5,321 nt of DNA from NCBI GenBank assembly GCA_902784045.1, contig CACZTE010000071.1:1-5321 (forward strand), in the 5' to 3' direction. This document shows positions 1-5,321 of this stretch, in pieces. Within the stretch, counting starts at the first letter, position 1; each line of letters begins with the position of its first letter. A program made the translations under genes and the position numbers. Below the pieces are notes generated by a model. It made no database searches. It worked only from the letters and a program-made list of their open reading frames with translations, and had not been told where the DNA came from. This DNA comes from an uncultured Eubacterium sp. GTDB lineage: Bacteria; Bacillota; Clostridia; Eubacteriales; Eubacteriaceae.

Positions 1-886
1 CATGGACGCCGTCAGCATGATGGGCGAAATCATCAAACGCTGCGCCTACCTCACCCGGGATCAGGACGGCATCGGCGCCACCAAGCTCGTCGTCTTTTGT
101 AATGCCGTCGATGACAACCCGTTTATGGCCGGCGCCTATCACGGCATCGGACAGCCCGACACCGTGCTTCACGTCGGCGTCAGCGGCCCCGGCGTCGTCA
201 AAGTCGCCATCGAAAAACACAGAGACGCCTCCCTGGATCAACTGGCGGAAATCATCAAAAAAACAGCGTTTAAAATCACCCGGGCAGGCCATCTCGTCGG
301 CACCACCGTCGCCGAGCGGCTCCACGTGCCCTTTGGCATTTTAGATCTCTCCCTGGCCCCCACACCGGCCATCGGCGACAGCGTCGCCCGCATTTTGGAA
401 GAAATGGGCGTTGAGCACTGCGGCGGCCCCGGCACCACAGCGGCGCTGGCCATGCTCAACGACGCCGTCAAAAAAGGCGGCATCATGGCCTCCTCCTCCG
501 TCGGCGGACTCAGCGGCGCCTTCATCCCCGTCAGCGAAGACGAAGGCATGATCGAAGCCGCTCGTTTTGGTCATATCTCCCTGGAAAAACTGGAAGCCAT
601 GACCTGCGTGTGCTCCGTCGGCCTGGACATGATCGCCATTCCCGGCGACACCTCCGCCGCCACCCTCTCCGCCATGATCGCCGACGAAGCGGCCATCGGC
701 ATGATCAACGCCAAAACCACGGCGGTGCGCCTCATCCCCGTCTACGGCAAAACCATCGGCGAGGAAGCCGAATTCGGCGGCCTTTTCGGCACAGCCCCCA
801 TCATGGCGGTCAATCCCTCCGACGCGTCGGCCTTCATCGCCCGCGGCGGCAAAATCCCGGCCCCCGTCCATTCCTTCAAAAATTAA
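1..886 (+). CDS. UPF0210 / DUF711 'PFL family' protein, 5'-truncated by the window
   Basis: Function is not established. By family knowledge these proteins are about 450 residues long and often lie next to a small ACT-domain protein; a structural relationship to the glycyl-radical enzyme fold has been proposed, hence the 'PFL family' name. Here 294 residues are visible from an ATG at position 2. That Met is almost certainly internal, because the family has roughly 150 more N-terminal residues, so the true start lies left of the window. Recognisable family stretches, counted from this Met, are DGIGATKLVVFCNA (22-35), DNPFMAGAYHG (38-48), HVGVSGPGVV (57-66), DLSLAPTPAIGDSVA (115-129), HCGGPGTTAALAMLND (139-154), CSVGLDMIAIPGDT (204-217) and the C-terminal RGGKIPAP (281-288). 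No signal peptide or membrane segment is visible, so it is probably cytosolic. The coding sequence is GC-rich with many C-ending codons, more so than the minus-strand genes. It ends with TAA, 44 nt before a hairpin. Family assignment is confident; biochemical role is unknown. Confidence 0.9.
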   Translation, partial: MDAVSMMGEIIKRCAYLTRDQDGIGATKLVVFCNAVDDNPFMAGAYHGIGQPDTVLHVGVSGPGVVKVAIEKHRDASLDQLAEIIKKTAFKITRAGHLVGTTVAERLHVPFGILDLSLAPTPAIGDSVARILEEMGVEHCGGPGTTAALAMLNDAVKKGGIMASSSVGGLSGAFIPVSEDEGMIEAARFGHISLEKLEAMTCVCSVGLDMIAIPGDTSAATLSAMIADEAAIGMINAKTTAVRLIPVYGKTIGEEAEFGGLFGTAPIMAVNPSDASAFIARGGKIPAPVHSFKN

Positions 887-927
887 ACCGTCGGACGCGC
901 CCGTGAACCAACCATTGCGCCTTACGC

Positions 928-968
928 AAAAAATACTCCCTTCAGGCGGCAGCCTCAAGGGAGTATTT
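928..968 (-). terminator. Intrinsic terminator of purB, probably shared with the convergent DUF711 gene
   Basis: A perfect 12-bp stem (931-942 with 957-968) is extended inward across a C/C mismatch by a 4-bp stem (944-947 with 952-955), closed by the loop GGCA. Read on the minus strand, the 3' arm runs into six consecutive T's (complement of 933-928), which makes a textbook rho-independent terminator 41 nt after the purB stop. Read on the + strand, the arm ends in ATTT and then AAAACTTGT, a poor U-tract, so termination of the DUF711 transcript from the left should be weaker. Its place between convergent genes suits a bidirectional role. Confidence 0.88.
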
Positions 969-1009
969 AAAACTTGTCCGTAAATCATCATAGCGATTAA
1001 AACCGTGAA

Positions 1010-2443
1010 TCACACCTTCAAATCGATGGCTTCGTCTTTAATCAAATCACGGTTGGCGTCAAGGACGGGCATCACTTCATCGTGAATAAAATCGTCCACC
1101 TGACTCGGCGCTCTGCCGATATAGCGCTCGGGATTTAAAATAGCCGGAATATCCTCGGCCTGAATGCCAAAAGAGCCGTCGGCCACAATGCGTTCCATCA
1201 AATCATTGGGTTTGCCTTCCTGCTTGACCGTGGCGCCGGCTTCCATGGACAGCACGCGGATTTTCTCATGCAAATCCTGACGGTCGCCGCCGTTTTTCAC
1301 CCCTTCCATGATGATATTTTCCGTCGCCATAAAGGGCAGCTCATCCATCATATGACGGTGAATCACCTTGGGATACACCACCATCCCCGACGAGACATTT
1401 TCCGCGATGGTAATGATGGCGTCAATGGCCATAAAAGCTTCGGGAATCGAGATACGCTTGTTGGCCGAATCGTCCAGCGTGCGCTCAAACCACTGCGTCG
1501 CCTGGGTCATGGCGGGATTGAGGGCGTCCACCATCACATAGCGGGCCAGCGAGCAAATGCGTTCCGAGCGCATGGGATTGCGCTTATAGGCCATGGCGGA
1601 AGAGCCGATTTGCGATTTCTCAAAGGGCTCCTCAATTTCTTTCAAATGCTGCAAAAGACGCATATCCGTCGCGAATTTGGACAGACTCTGGGCAATCCCC
1701 GAAAGCGCGGAGAGAATCCTGGCGTCCAGTTTACGGGGATAGGTCTGGCCGGTGACAGCGTAGGTCTTGTCAAATCCCATTTTAGAGGACACCAGTTCAT
1801 CCAAGGCCTTCACCTTTTCCTCGTCGTTGTCAAACAAATCCATAAAACTGGCCTGGGTCCCCGTGGTGCCCTTCACGCCGCGCATGCGAATCGTGTCAAT
1901 CAGATAAGTGATGTCCTCATAATCCATCAGCAAATCCTGAATCCAAAGGGTAGCTCTTTTTCCGACGGTGGTCAGTTGAGCCGGCTGAAAATGCGTAAAG
2001 CCCAACGTCGGCATTGCGCGGTATTCGACGGCGAAATCGGACAGCCGCTTGATTAAATTGACCAGCTGAGCCCGAACGTGAAACAGCCCTTCGCGGTATT
2101 GAATAATATCCGTATTGTCCCCCACATAAGCCGAGGTCGCCCCCAAGTGAATAATGCCTCTGGCATCGGGACATTGATCGCCGTAGGTATGCACATGGGC
2201 CATCACGTCGTGACGCAGTTTTTTCTCGTATTTCTTGGCCAATTCATAATCAATGTCATGAATGTGGCTTTTCAGCGAGGCGATCTGTTCGTCAGTAATG
2301 GGAAGCCCAAGCTCTTTTTCCGATTCGGCAAGAGCAACCCAAAGCTTTCGCCAGGTGGAAAACTTAAAATCGGGAGAAAAAATATGAGAGATTTCTTTTG
2401 AGGCGTAACGCTCAATCAACGGATTTTCATAAACGTCTTTCAT
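1010..2443 (-). CDS. purB: Adenylosuccinate lyase, long (animal-like) type
   Basis: PurB releases fumarate at two purine steps: SAICAR to AICAR, and adenylosuccinate to AMP. It belongs to the fumarase/aspartase superfamily and acts as a cytosolic homotetramer. The protein has 477 residues, about the length of animal ADSL and longer than the roughly 430 of B. subtilis PurB. Conserved blocks are RHDVMAHVH (77-85), GIIHLGATSAYVGDNTD (96-112), TLGFTHFQPAQLTTVGKR (146-163, with likely catalytic His151), RGVKGTTGTQASF (188-200), the mobile signature loop GSSAMAYKRNPMRSE (280-294, with the general-base Ser at 281/282), QWFERTLDDSANKR (317-330), ELPFMATENIIM (368-379) and HEKIRVLS (392-399). These resemble human ADSL closely; the human loop has Pro where this protein has Ala285. 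The ATG at 2443 is supported by AGAAAGGTG (2457-2449) five nt upstream. It is last of the minus-strand run, 110 nt after upp. No convincing promoter or PurR-like site was found in that gap, so read-through from upp is likely. Confidence 0.97.
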   Translation of the reverse strand: MKDVYENPLIERYASKEISHIFSPDFKFSTWRKLWVALAESEKELGLPITDEQIASLKSHIHDIDYELAKKYEKKLRHDVMAHVHTYGDQCPDARGIIHLGATSAYVGDNTDIIQYREGLFHVRAQLVNLIKRLSDFAVEYRAMPTLGFTHFQPAQLTTVGKRATLWIQDLLMDYEDITYLIDTIRMRGVKGTTGTQASFMDLFDNDEEKVKALDELVSSKMGFDKTYAVTGQTYPRKLDARILSALSGIAQSLSKFATDMRLLQHLKEIEEPFEKSQIGSSAMAYKRNPMRSERICSLARYVMVDALNPAMTQATQWFERTLDDSANKRISIPEAFMAIDAIITIAENVSSGMVVYPKVIHRHMMDELPFMATENIIMEGVKNGGDRQDLHEKIRVLSMEAGATVKQEGKPNDLMERIVADGSFGIQAEDIPAILNPERYIGRAPSQVDDFIHDEVMPVLDANRDLIKDEAIDLKV

Positions 2444-2468
2444 AAAAACACCTTTCTAAAACACAAAC

Positions 2469-2506
2469 AAAACGGCGCGTATCCGGCCGCAAAAAGGCCG
2501 GCACCG
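2469..2506 (-). terminator. Possible weak terminator or attenuator between upp and purB
   Basis: On the minus strand a 6-bp GC stem (CCGGCC at 2501-2496 with GGCCGG at 2488-2483, 7-nt loop) can be extended by an outer 5-bp stem containing one G-U pair (2506-2502 with 2477-2473). A 5-nt bulge on the 3' side separates the two stems. TTTTGTTTG follows. The bulge and interrupted T-run make it weaker than the two clear terminators in this window. It could end part of the upp message, limit read-through into purB, or be a 3'-end stabilising structure. Confidence 0.45.
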
Positions 2507-2553
2507 CAAATCAAACACGGGTAAAAACAGTCGGAAAACGCAGAAAAAAGCCA

Positions 2554-3183
2554 TCAGAGCGTCCCGAAAATCCGGTCTCCCGCGTCGCCCAATCCGGGGA
2601 CGATATATTTATTGTCATCCAGATGCGAATCAACCGCGCAGCAATAAATATGCACATCGGGAAACGCTGCGTGAACGCGCTCAATGCCCTCCGGCGCCGC
2701 CAATATGCAGGCGACAACAGGTGTTCGCGCGCCGGCTTCCATCAACAGCTTTATCGTATAGATAATAGAACCGCCGGTCGCCAGCATTGGATCGACAATC
2801 ACGCAATGATACCGGCTGATATTCTCGGGAATTTTACAATAATATTCCGTGGGTTCTTTGGTTTTTTCGTCCCGCTCAATGCCGATCGGGAGCACAACAG
2901 CATCGGGATAGACCTCCTCAAAGCCGCCCGCCATGCCAATACCGGCTCTTAAAATCGGCACAACGGCAATGTCCCGCACATCCAGGCGCTTTTGTGTTGT
3001 TTCGCACAAAGGCGTCTCAATGGTCACTTCGCGCATCGGTAATTCCTTTGCCGCCTCATACGCCAAAAAAGCGGAGATTTCTTTCACAATGGACCTAAAT
3101 TTCCGCGTGCCGGTTTCTTTCATGCGAAGCAGCGTCAACCGGTCAACAACCATCGGATTATCAATAACAAATGTATTCTTCAT
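2554..3183 (-). CDS. upp: Uracil phosphoribosyltransferase
   Basis: Upp is the pyrimidine salvage enzyme: uracil plus PRPP gives UMP and pyrophosphate, in the cytosol. The 209-residue length is the usual bacterial size (about 208-210). Family landmarks are VVPILRAGIGMAGG (74-87), the region GIERDEKTKEPTEYY (101-115), the PRPP-binding loop VIVDPMLATGGS (128-139) with its acidic residue Asp131, AAPEGI (162-167), and the uracil-contacting C-terminal block YIVPGLGDAGDRIFGT (193-208). All key positions look intact. The ATG at 3183 is preceded by AGAGAGGA (3196-3189) at normal spacing, and a strong promoter sits just upstream, giving a short leader of roughly 25 nt. The gene lies between ymdB and purB on the same strand. 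Gaps of 122 and 110 nt and its own promoter suggest it heads a upp-purB transcript while also receiving read-through from ymdB. Confidence 0.97.
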   Translation of the reverse strand: MKNTFVIDNPMVVDRLTLLRMKETGTRKFRSIVKEISAFLAYEAAKELPMREVTIETPLCETTQKRLDVRDIAVVPILRAGIGMAGGFEEVYPDAVVLPIGIERDEKTKEPTEYYCKIPENISRYHCVIVDPMLATGGSIIYTIKLLMEAGARTPVVACILAAPEGIERVHAAFPDVHIYCCAVDSHLDDNKYIVPGLGDAGDRIFGTL

Positions 3184-3210
3184 GGTTATCCTCTCTTTAA
3201 ATCATTCAAT

Positions 3211-3223
3211 ATGTATTATACAT
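3211..3223. repeat. Short palindrome overlapping the upp -10 box
   Basis: ATGTAT and ATACAT (3211-3216 and 3218-3223) form a 13-bp dyad with a single central base, covering the whole -10 hexamer of the upp promoter. The position would suit a repressor site. However, AT-rich -10 regions produce such symmetry easily, and it matches no operator that I can name. Confidence 0.3.
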
Positions 3224-3243
3224 CTTTTCGGTCGGAATCACAA
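3215..3243 (-). promoter_or_regulatory. Sigma-A-type promoter of upp
   Basis: On the minus strand the -10 hexamer is a perfect TATAAT (3220-3215). A 17-nt spacer (3237-3221) separates it from the -35 hexamer TTGTGA (3243-3238), which matches 4 of 6 consensus positions (TTGACA). Transcription should start near 3208, leaving about 25 nt before the ATG at 3183, with the Shine-Dalgarno site inside. Hexamers and spacing are seen directly; activity is inferred. Confidence 0.75.
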
Positions 3244-3305
3244 ACGCGGCAAAACGTCAAAGACATTATCGCTATGACTTAACAAAACAATCATTGAATT
3301 GAATT

Positions 3306-4115
3306 TCATCTTTTCATTGAAGAGGCGCCGGGCGACTGATAAATACGGCAAATCCGCTCAATGGCTGTGGGCCTGTAAGTCGACTCGTCAACGGACACGC
3401 AAATGCCGTTAATCTGCCTCGGATACGCTTTTTCAATCTCAAAGCGCGCCGGAAGCTTGGTTAACATTTTATGAACGATAATCTCCTTTTGCACCCCCAA
3501 TACGCTCTCGGCGGGACCCGTCATTCCCAAATCCGTAATATAGGCCGTTCCTTTCGGCAAAAGCCTGGCGTCGGCGGTTTGCACATGGGTGTGCGTCCCG
3601 GCAACGATGGCTGCCTTGCCGTCAAGCCAATGGCCCATGGCCAGCTTTTCCGACGTGGTCTCGGCGTGAAAATCTACGATAAGCACATCACAGCCGTCTA
3701 AAATGGCCTCAAGGCGGCGTTCAATCACTCCAAAAGGCGAATCCAGCTCCTCCATAAAAACCTGTCCGGACGCGTTTAACACCGCGATTTTGGTTCCTTC
3801 ATGCTCAAATTGGTAGATTCCTTTGCCCGGCAGCGCATCGGGATAATTAATCGGCCTGACAATCATCGGATAATCGTCCAAATAATCAAGGATTTCCTTT
3901 TGCTTCCAAACGTGATTTCCCATGGTTATGCAGTTGATGGGAAGCGCCATAAGCTGCTTGGCGTTCTTTAAAGTGAGGCCGTTGCCCCCGGAGGCGTTCT
4001 CGCCGTTGACAATGACGATATCGGCCTCGTACTCGGTGATGATTTCGCGAAGATGCTCTGACAAAACGGCGCGGCCGGGACGCCCGACAACATCTCCGAA
4101 CATCAATATATTCAT
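3306..4115 (-). CDS. ymdB: YmdB-family dimetal phosphodiesterase (TIGR00282 type)
   Basis: This is a calcineurin-like metallophosphoesterase of the YmdB family. The B. subtilis member (264 residues) hydrolyses 2',3'-cyclic AMP and influences biofilm and motility decisions; this protein has 269. The metal and catalytic residues are complete and fall at the positions recalled for the B. subtilis enzyme: Asp8 in MFGDVVGRPG, Glu39 and Asn40 in VNGENASGG, Asn67 and His68 in TMGNHVW, His150 in VDFHAE, and His175 and His177 in AGTHTHVQT. The family block ITDLGMTGP is at 193-201. There is no signal peptide or membrane segment, so it is cytosolic. The ATG at 4115 follows a strong AGAGGAG (4126-4120) with a slightly short 4-nt spacer. 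The gene lies directly downstream of rny, as in Bacillus, but a terminator separates the two and no clear promoter is seen in the 108-nt gap. The physiological role in this organism is inferred only from the family. Confidence 0.95.
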   Translation of the reverse strand: MNILMFGDVVGRPGRAVLSEHLREIITEYEADIVIVNGENASGGNGLTLKNAKQLMALPINCITMGNHVWKQKEILDYLDDYPMIVRPINYPDALPGKGIYQFEHEGTKIAVLNASGQVFMEELDSPFGVIERRLEAILDGCDVLIVDFHAETTSEKLAMGHWLDGKAAIVAGTHTHVQTADARLLPKGTAYITDLGMTGPAESVLGVQKEIIVHKMLTKLPARFEIEKAYPRQINGICVSVDESTYRPTAIERICRIYQSPGASSMKR

Positions 4116-4180
4116 ATGGCTCCTCTCTTCTCAAATGGTTAACGACAAATCCGTCATCACAAATCAAAGGCGGTCATATC

Positions 4181-4212
4181 CAAAAAACAAGGGAGAGAAT
4201 GGCTTCTCTCCC
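4181..4212 (-). terminator. Intrinsic terminator after rny
   Basis: A perfect 9-bp stem (GGGAGAGAA at 4191-4199 with TTCTCTCCC at 4204-4212) closes a 4-nt loop. On the minus strand it is followed by TTGTTTTTTG (4190-4181). It begins 11 nt after the rny stop codon, which is standard placement for a rho-independent terminator. On the + strand no T-run follows, so it is directional. Confidence 0.88.
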
Positions 4213-4223
4213 CTGCGTCATAC

Positions 4224-5321
4224 TTATTTGGCATATTCCACGGCGCGGGTCTCACGAATCACGTTGACCTTCACATTGCCCGGATATTCCATTTCATTTT
4301 CGATTTTCTTGGCGATATCTTTTGAGAGCAGCACCATGGATTCATCGTTAACTTTTTCCGGTTTAACCATAATGCGCACCTCACGGCCCGCCTGAATGGC
4401 ATAGGATTTGTCAACACCGTCAAAGGATGTCGCGATTTTTTCCAGATCTGCCAAACGCTGCACATAAGAATCCAAGGTTTCTCTGCGCGCGCCGGGACGA
4501 GCGGCGGAAATGGCATCCGCTGCCTGAACCAGAACCGCTTCGATGGTCTGCGGCTCAACATCACCGTGATGGGCTTCCACCGCGTGAATGACCGCTTTGT
4601 TTTCCTTGTGCTTTTTAAGCTCGTTGACGCCGATTTCGACGTGATTGCCTTCCACTTCATGGTCAATGGCTTTGCCGATATCATGCAGCAAACCGGCCCG
4701 TTTGGCGATTTTGACATTCGCGCCGAGTTCGGCGGCCATCATTCCGGCCAAATAGCAAACTTCTTCGGAATGCTTTAACACATTTTGTCCGTAACTGGTG
4801 CGATATTTCAGACGGCCGAGCAATTTGACAATTTCCGGATGAAGATTATGGATTCCGGTATCAAAACAGGCCTGTTCGCCGATTTCCTTGATTTGGGCAT
4901 CCATTTCTTTTTGAGATTTTTTGACGATCTCCTCGATGCGCGCCGGATGAATTCTCCCGTCAATAATCAATTTTTCAAGCGCCATTCGGGCAATTTCACG
5001 GCGAATGGGATCAAATCCGGACAGAATCACGGCTTCCGGCGTATCGTCAATGATCAGATCGATGCCGGTGAGGGTTTCCAGCGCGCGGATATTGCGGCCT
5101 TCACGGCCGATAATGCGGCCTTTCATTTCATCGCCGGGCAAATTGACTACACTGACGGTGGATTCCGCGACATGGTCGGCGGCGCAGCGTTGAATAGCTT
5201 GAGCCACGATCCGGTTGGCTTTCTTTTCGCCTTCGGATTTCGCTTCACTTTCAATTTGACGCACCATCACGGCGGCATCAGCCCGCGCTTCCTTGGTGAT
5301 CTCGTTAATAAGCATTTCCCG
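4224..5321 (-). CDS. rny: Ribonuclease Y, N-terminus cut by the window
   Basis: RNase Y is the membrane-anchored endoribonuclease that starts decay of many mRNAs in Firmicutes. The family has about 510-520 residues: an N-terminal membrane helix, a long coiled coil, a KH domain and an HD domain. Only the last 365 codons are here, so the membrane anchor and most of the coiled coil lie beyond the right edge. The frame stays open to the edge, so the Met codon at 5315-5313 is internal. Counting from that Met, the end of the charged helical region is at 1-40, the family block IQRCAADHVAESTVSVVNLP at 41-60, the KH domain with its RNA-binding GxxG loop (IIGREGRNI, 68-76) at about 53-118, and the HD domain at about 178-290. 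HD landmarks are His182, His211-Asp212 in LLHDIGKA, His249-His250 in AHHGD and Asp267 in AADAIS. The C-terminal block EYPGNVKVNVIRETRA (343-358) is typical. All visible catalytic residues are intact. The gene ends in TAA with a terminator 11 nt on. Confidence 0.97.
   Translation of the reverse strand, partial: REMLINEITKEARADAAVMVRQIESEAKSEGEKKANRIVAQAIQRCAADHVAESTVSVVNLPGDEMKGRIIGREGRNIRALETLTGIDLIIDDTPEAVILSGFDPIRREIARMALEKLIIDGRIHPARIEEIVKKSQKEMDAQIKEIGEQACFDTGIHNLHPEIVKLLGRLKYRTSYGQNVLKHSEEVCYLAGMMAAELGANVKIAKRAGLLHDIGKAIDHEVEGNHVEIGVNELKKHKENKAVIHAVEAHHGDVEPQTIEAVLVQAADAISAARPGARRETLDSYVQRLADLEKIATSFDGVDKSYAIQAGREVRIMVKPEKVNDESMVLLSKDIAKKIENEMEYPGNVKVNVIRETRAVEYAK

Noticed and set aside
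1..886. Possible glycyl-radical enzyme, suggested by the 'PFL family' name
   Set aside because: No RVxGY-like glycyl-radical loop is visible near the C-terminus, which instead reads RGGKIPAP. Radical chemistry should not be inferred from the family name.
341..991. 216-codon minus-strand open frame opposite the DUF711 gene
   Set aside because: It lies antisense to a well-conserved gene, begins beyond and reads straight through the terminator hairpin, and gives a low-complexity G/A/D/H-rich translation typical of the shadow of a GC-rich gene.
1268..2056. 262-codon + strand open frame inside purB
   Set aside because: It is wholly antisense to purB. Its His/Gly/Arg-rich translation is what the complement of purB would give, and no family is recognisable.
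2444..2553. Purine riboswitch or PurR box ahead of purB
   Set aside because: No purine-aptamer junction layout or PurR-like half-sites could be made out in the 110-nt gap; the only structure is the bulged hairpin.
3265..3270. Second -10-like hexamer (GATAAT on the minus strand) upstream of upp
   Set aside because: No acceptable -35 hexamer lies 16-18 nt upstream of it, whereas the promoter at 3215-3243 has both elements.
3289..3305. Possible terminator just after ymdB
   Set aside because: Only a 4-bp AT-rich stem (CAAT/ATTG) can form before a short T-rich run, too weak to call. ymdB transcripts may continue into upp.
3886..4167. 93-codon minus-strand frame overlapping the start of ymdB, with a start upstream of it
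   Set aside because: The translation is very Arg-rich with no recognisable motif, while the ymdB frame over the same bases carries intact metal-binding residues and a good ribosome-binding site.

Overview
The window is an ordinary housekeeping stretch of a bacterial chromosome, most likely from a Firmicute (Bacillota) of roughly 50-55% GC. The pointers are membrane-type RNase Y followed by a YmdB phosphoesterase (a pair known from Bacillus subtilis), an UPF0210/DUF711 protein common in anaerobic Firmicutes, purine-rich Shine-Dalgarno sites and strong intrinsic terminators. Clostridia-like or Negativicutes-like anaerobes fit, but the class cannot be settled from the sequence alone.

Layout. 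At the left edge, on the + strand, lies the C-terminal two thirds of a DUF711/UPF0210 'PFL family' protein (1-886, cut by the window). A hairpin at 928-968 separates it from a convergent run of four minus-strand genes. In transcription order these are rny (RNase Y, 5321-4224, N-terminus cut by the window), ymdB (metallophosphoesterase, 4115-3306), upp (uracil phosphoribosyltransferase, 3183-2554) and purB (adenylosuccinate lyase, 2443-1010). All four share one strand but are not tightly packed: the three gaps are 108, 122 and 110 nt. A good intrinsic terminator follows rny, a good sigma-A-type promoter precedes upp, and a weaker bulged hairpin lies between upp and purB. No convincing promoter was found for ymdB or purB, so they probably depend at least partly on read-through.

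How the genes relate. RNase Y starts mRNA decay at the membrane. YmdB is a dimetal phosphodiesterase that in B. subtilis acts on 2',3'-cyclic AMP. Upp salvages uracil to UMP. PurB acts twice in AMP/IMP synthesis. The run therefore mixes RNA turnover with nucleotide salvage and synthesis. That link is a plausible inference from neighbourhood, not something the sequence proves.

No mobile element, CRISPR array, tRNA, rRNA, riboswitch or evidently new system was seen. The most notable points are the close resemblance of PurB to the animal-type enzyme, the terminator that splits rny from ymdB, a palindrome overlapping the upp -10 box, and the uncharacterised DUF711 gene with its GC-richer coding sequence.
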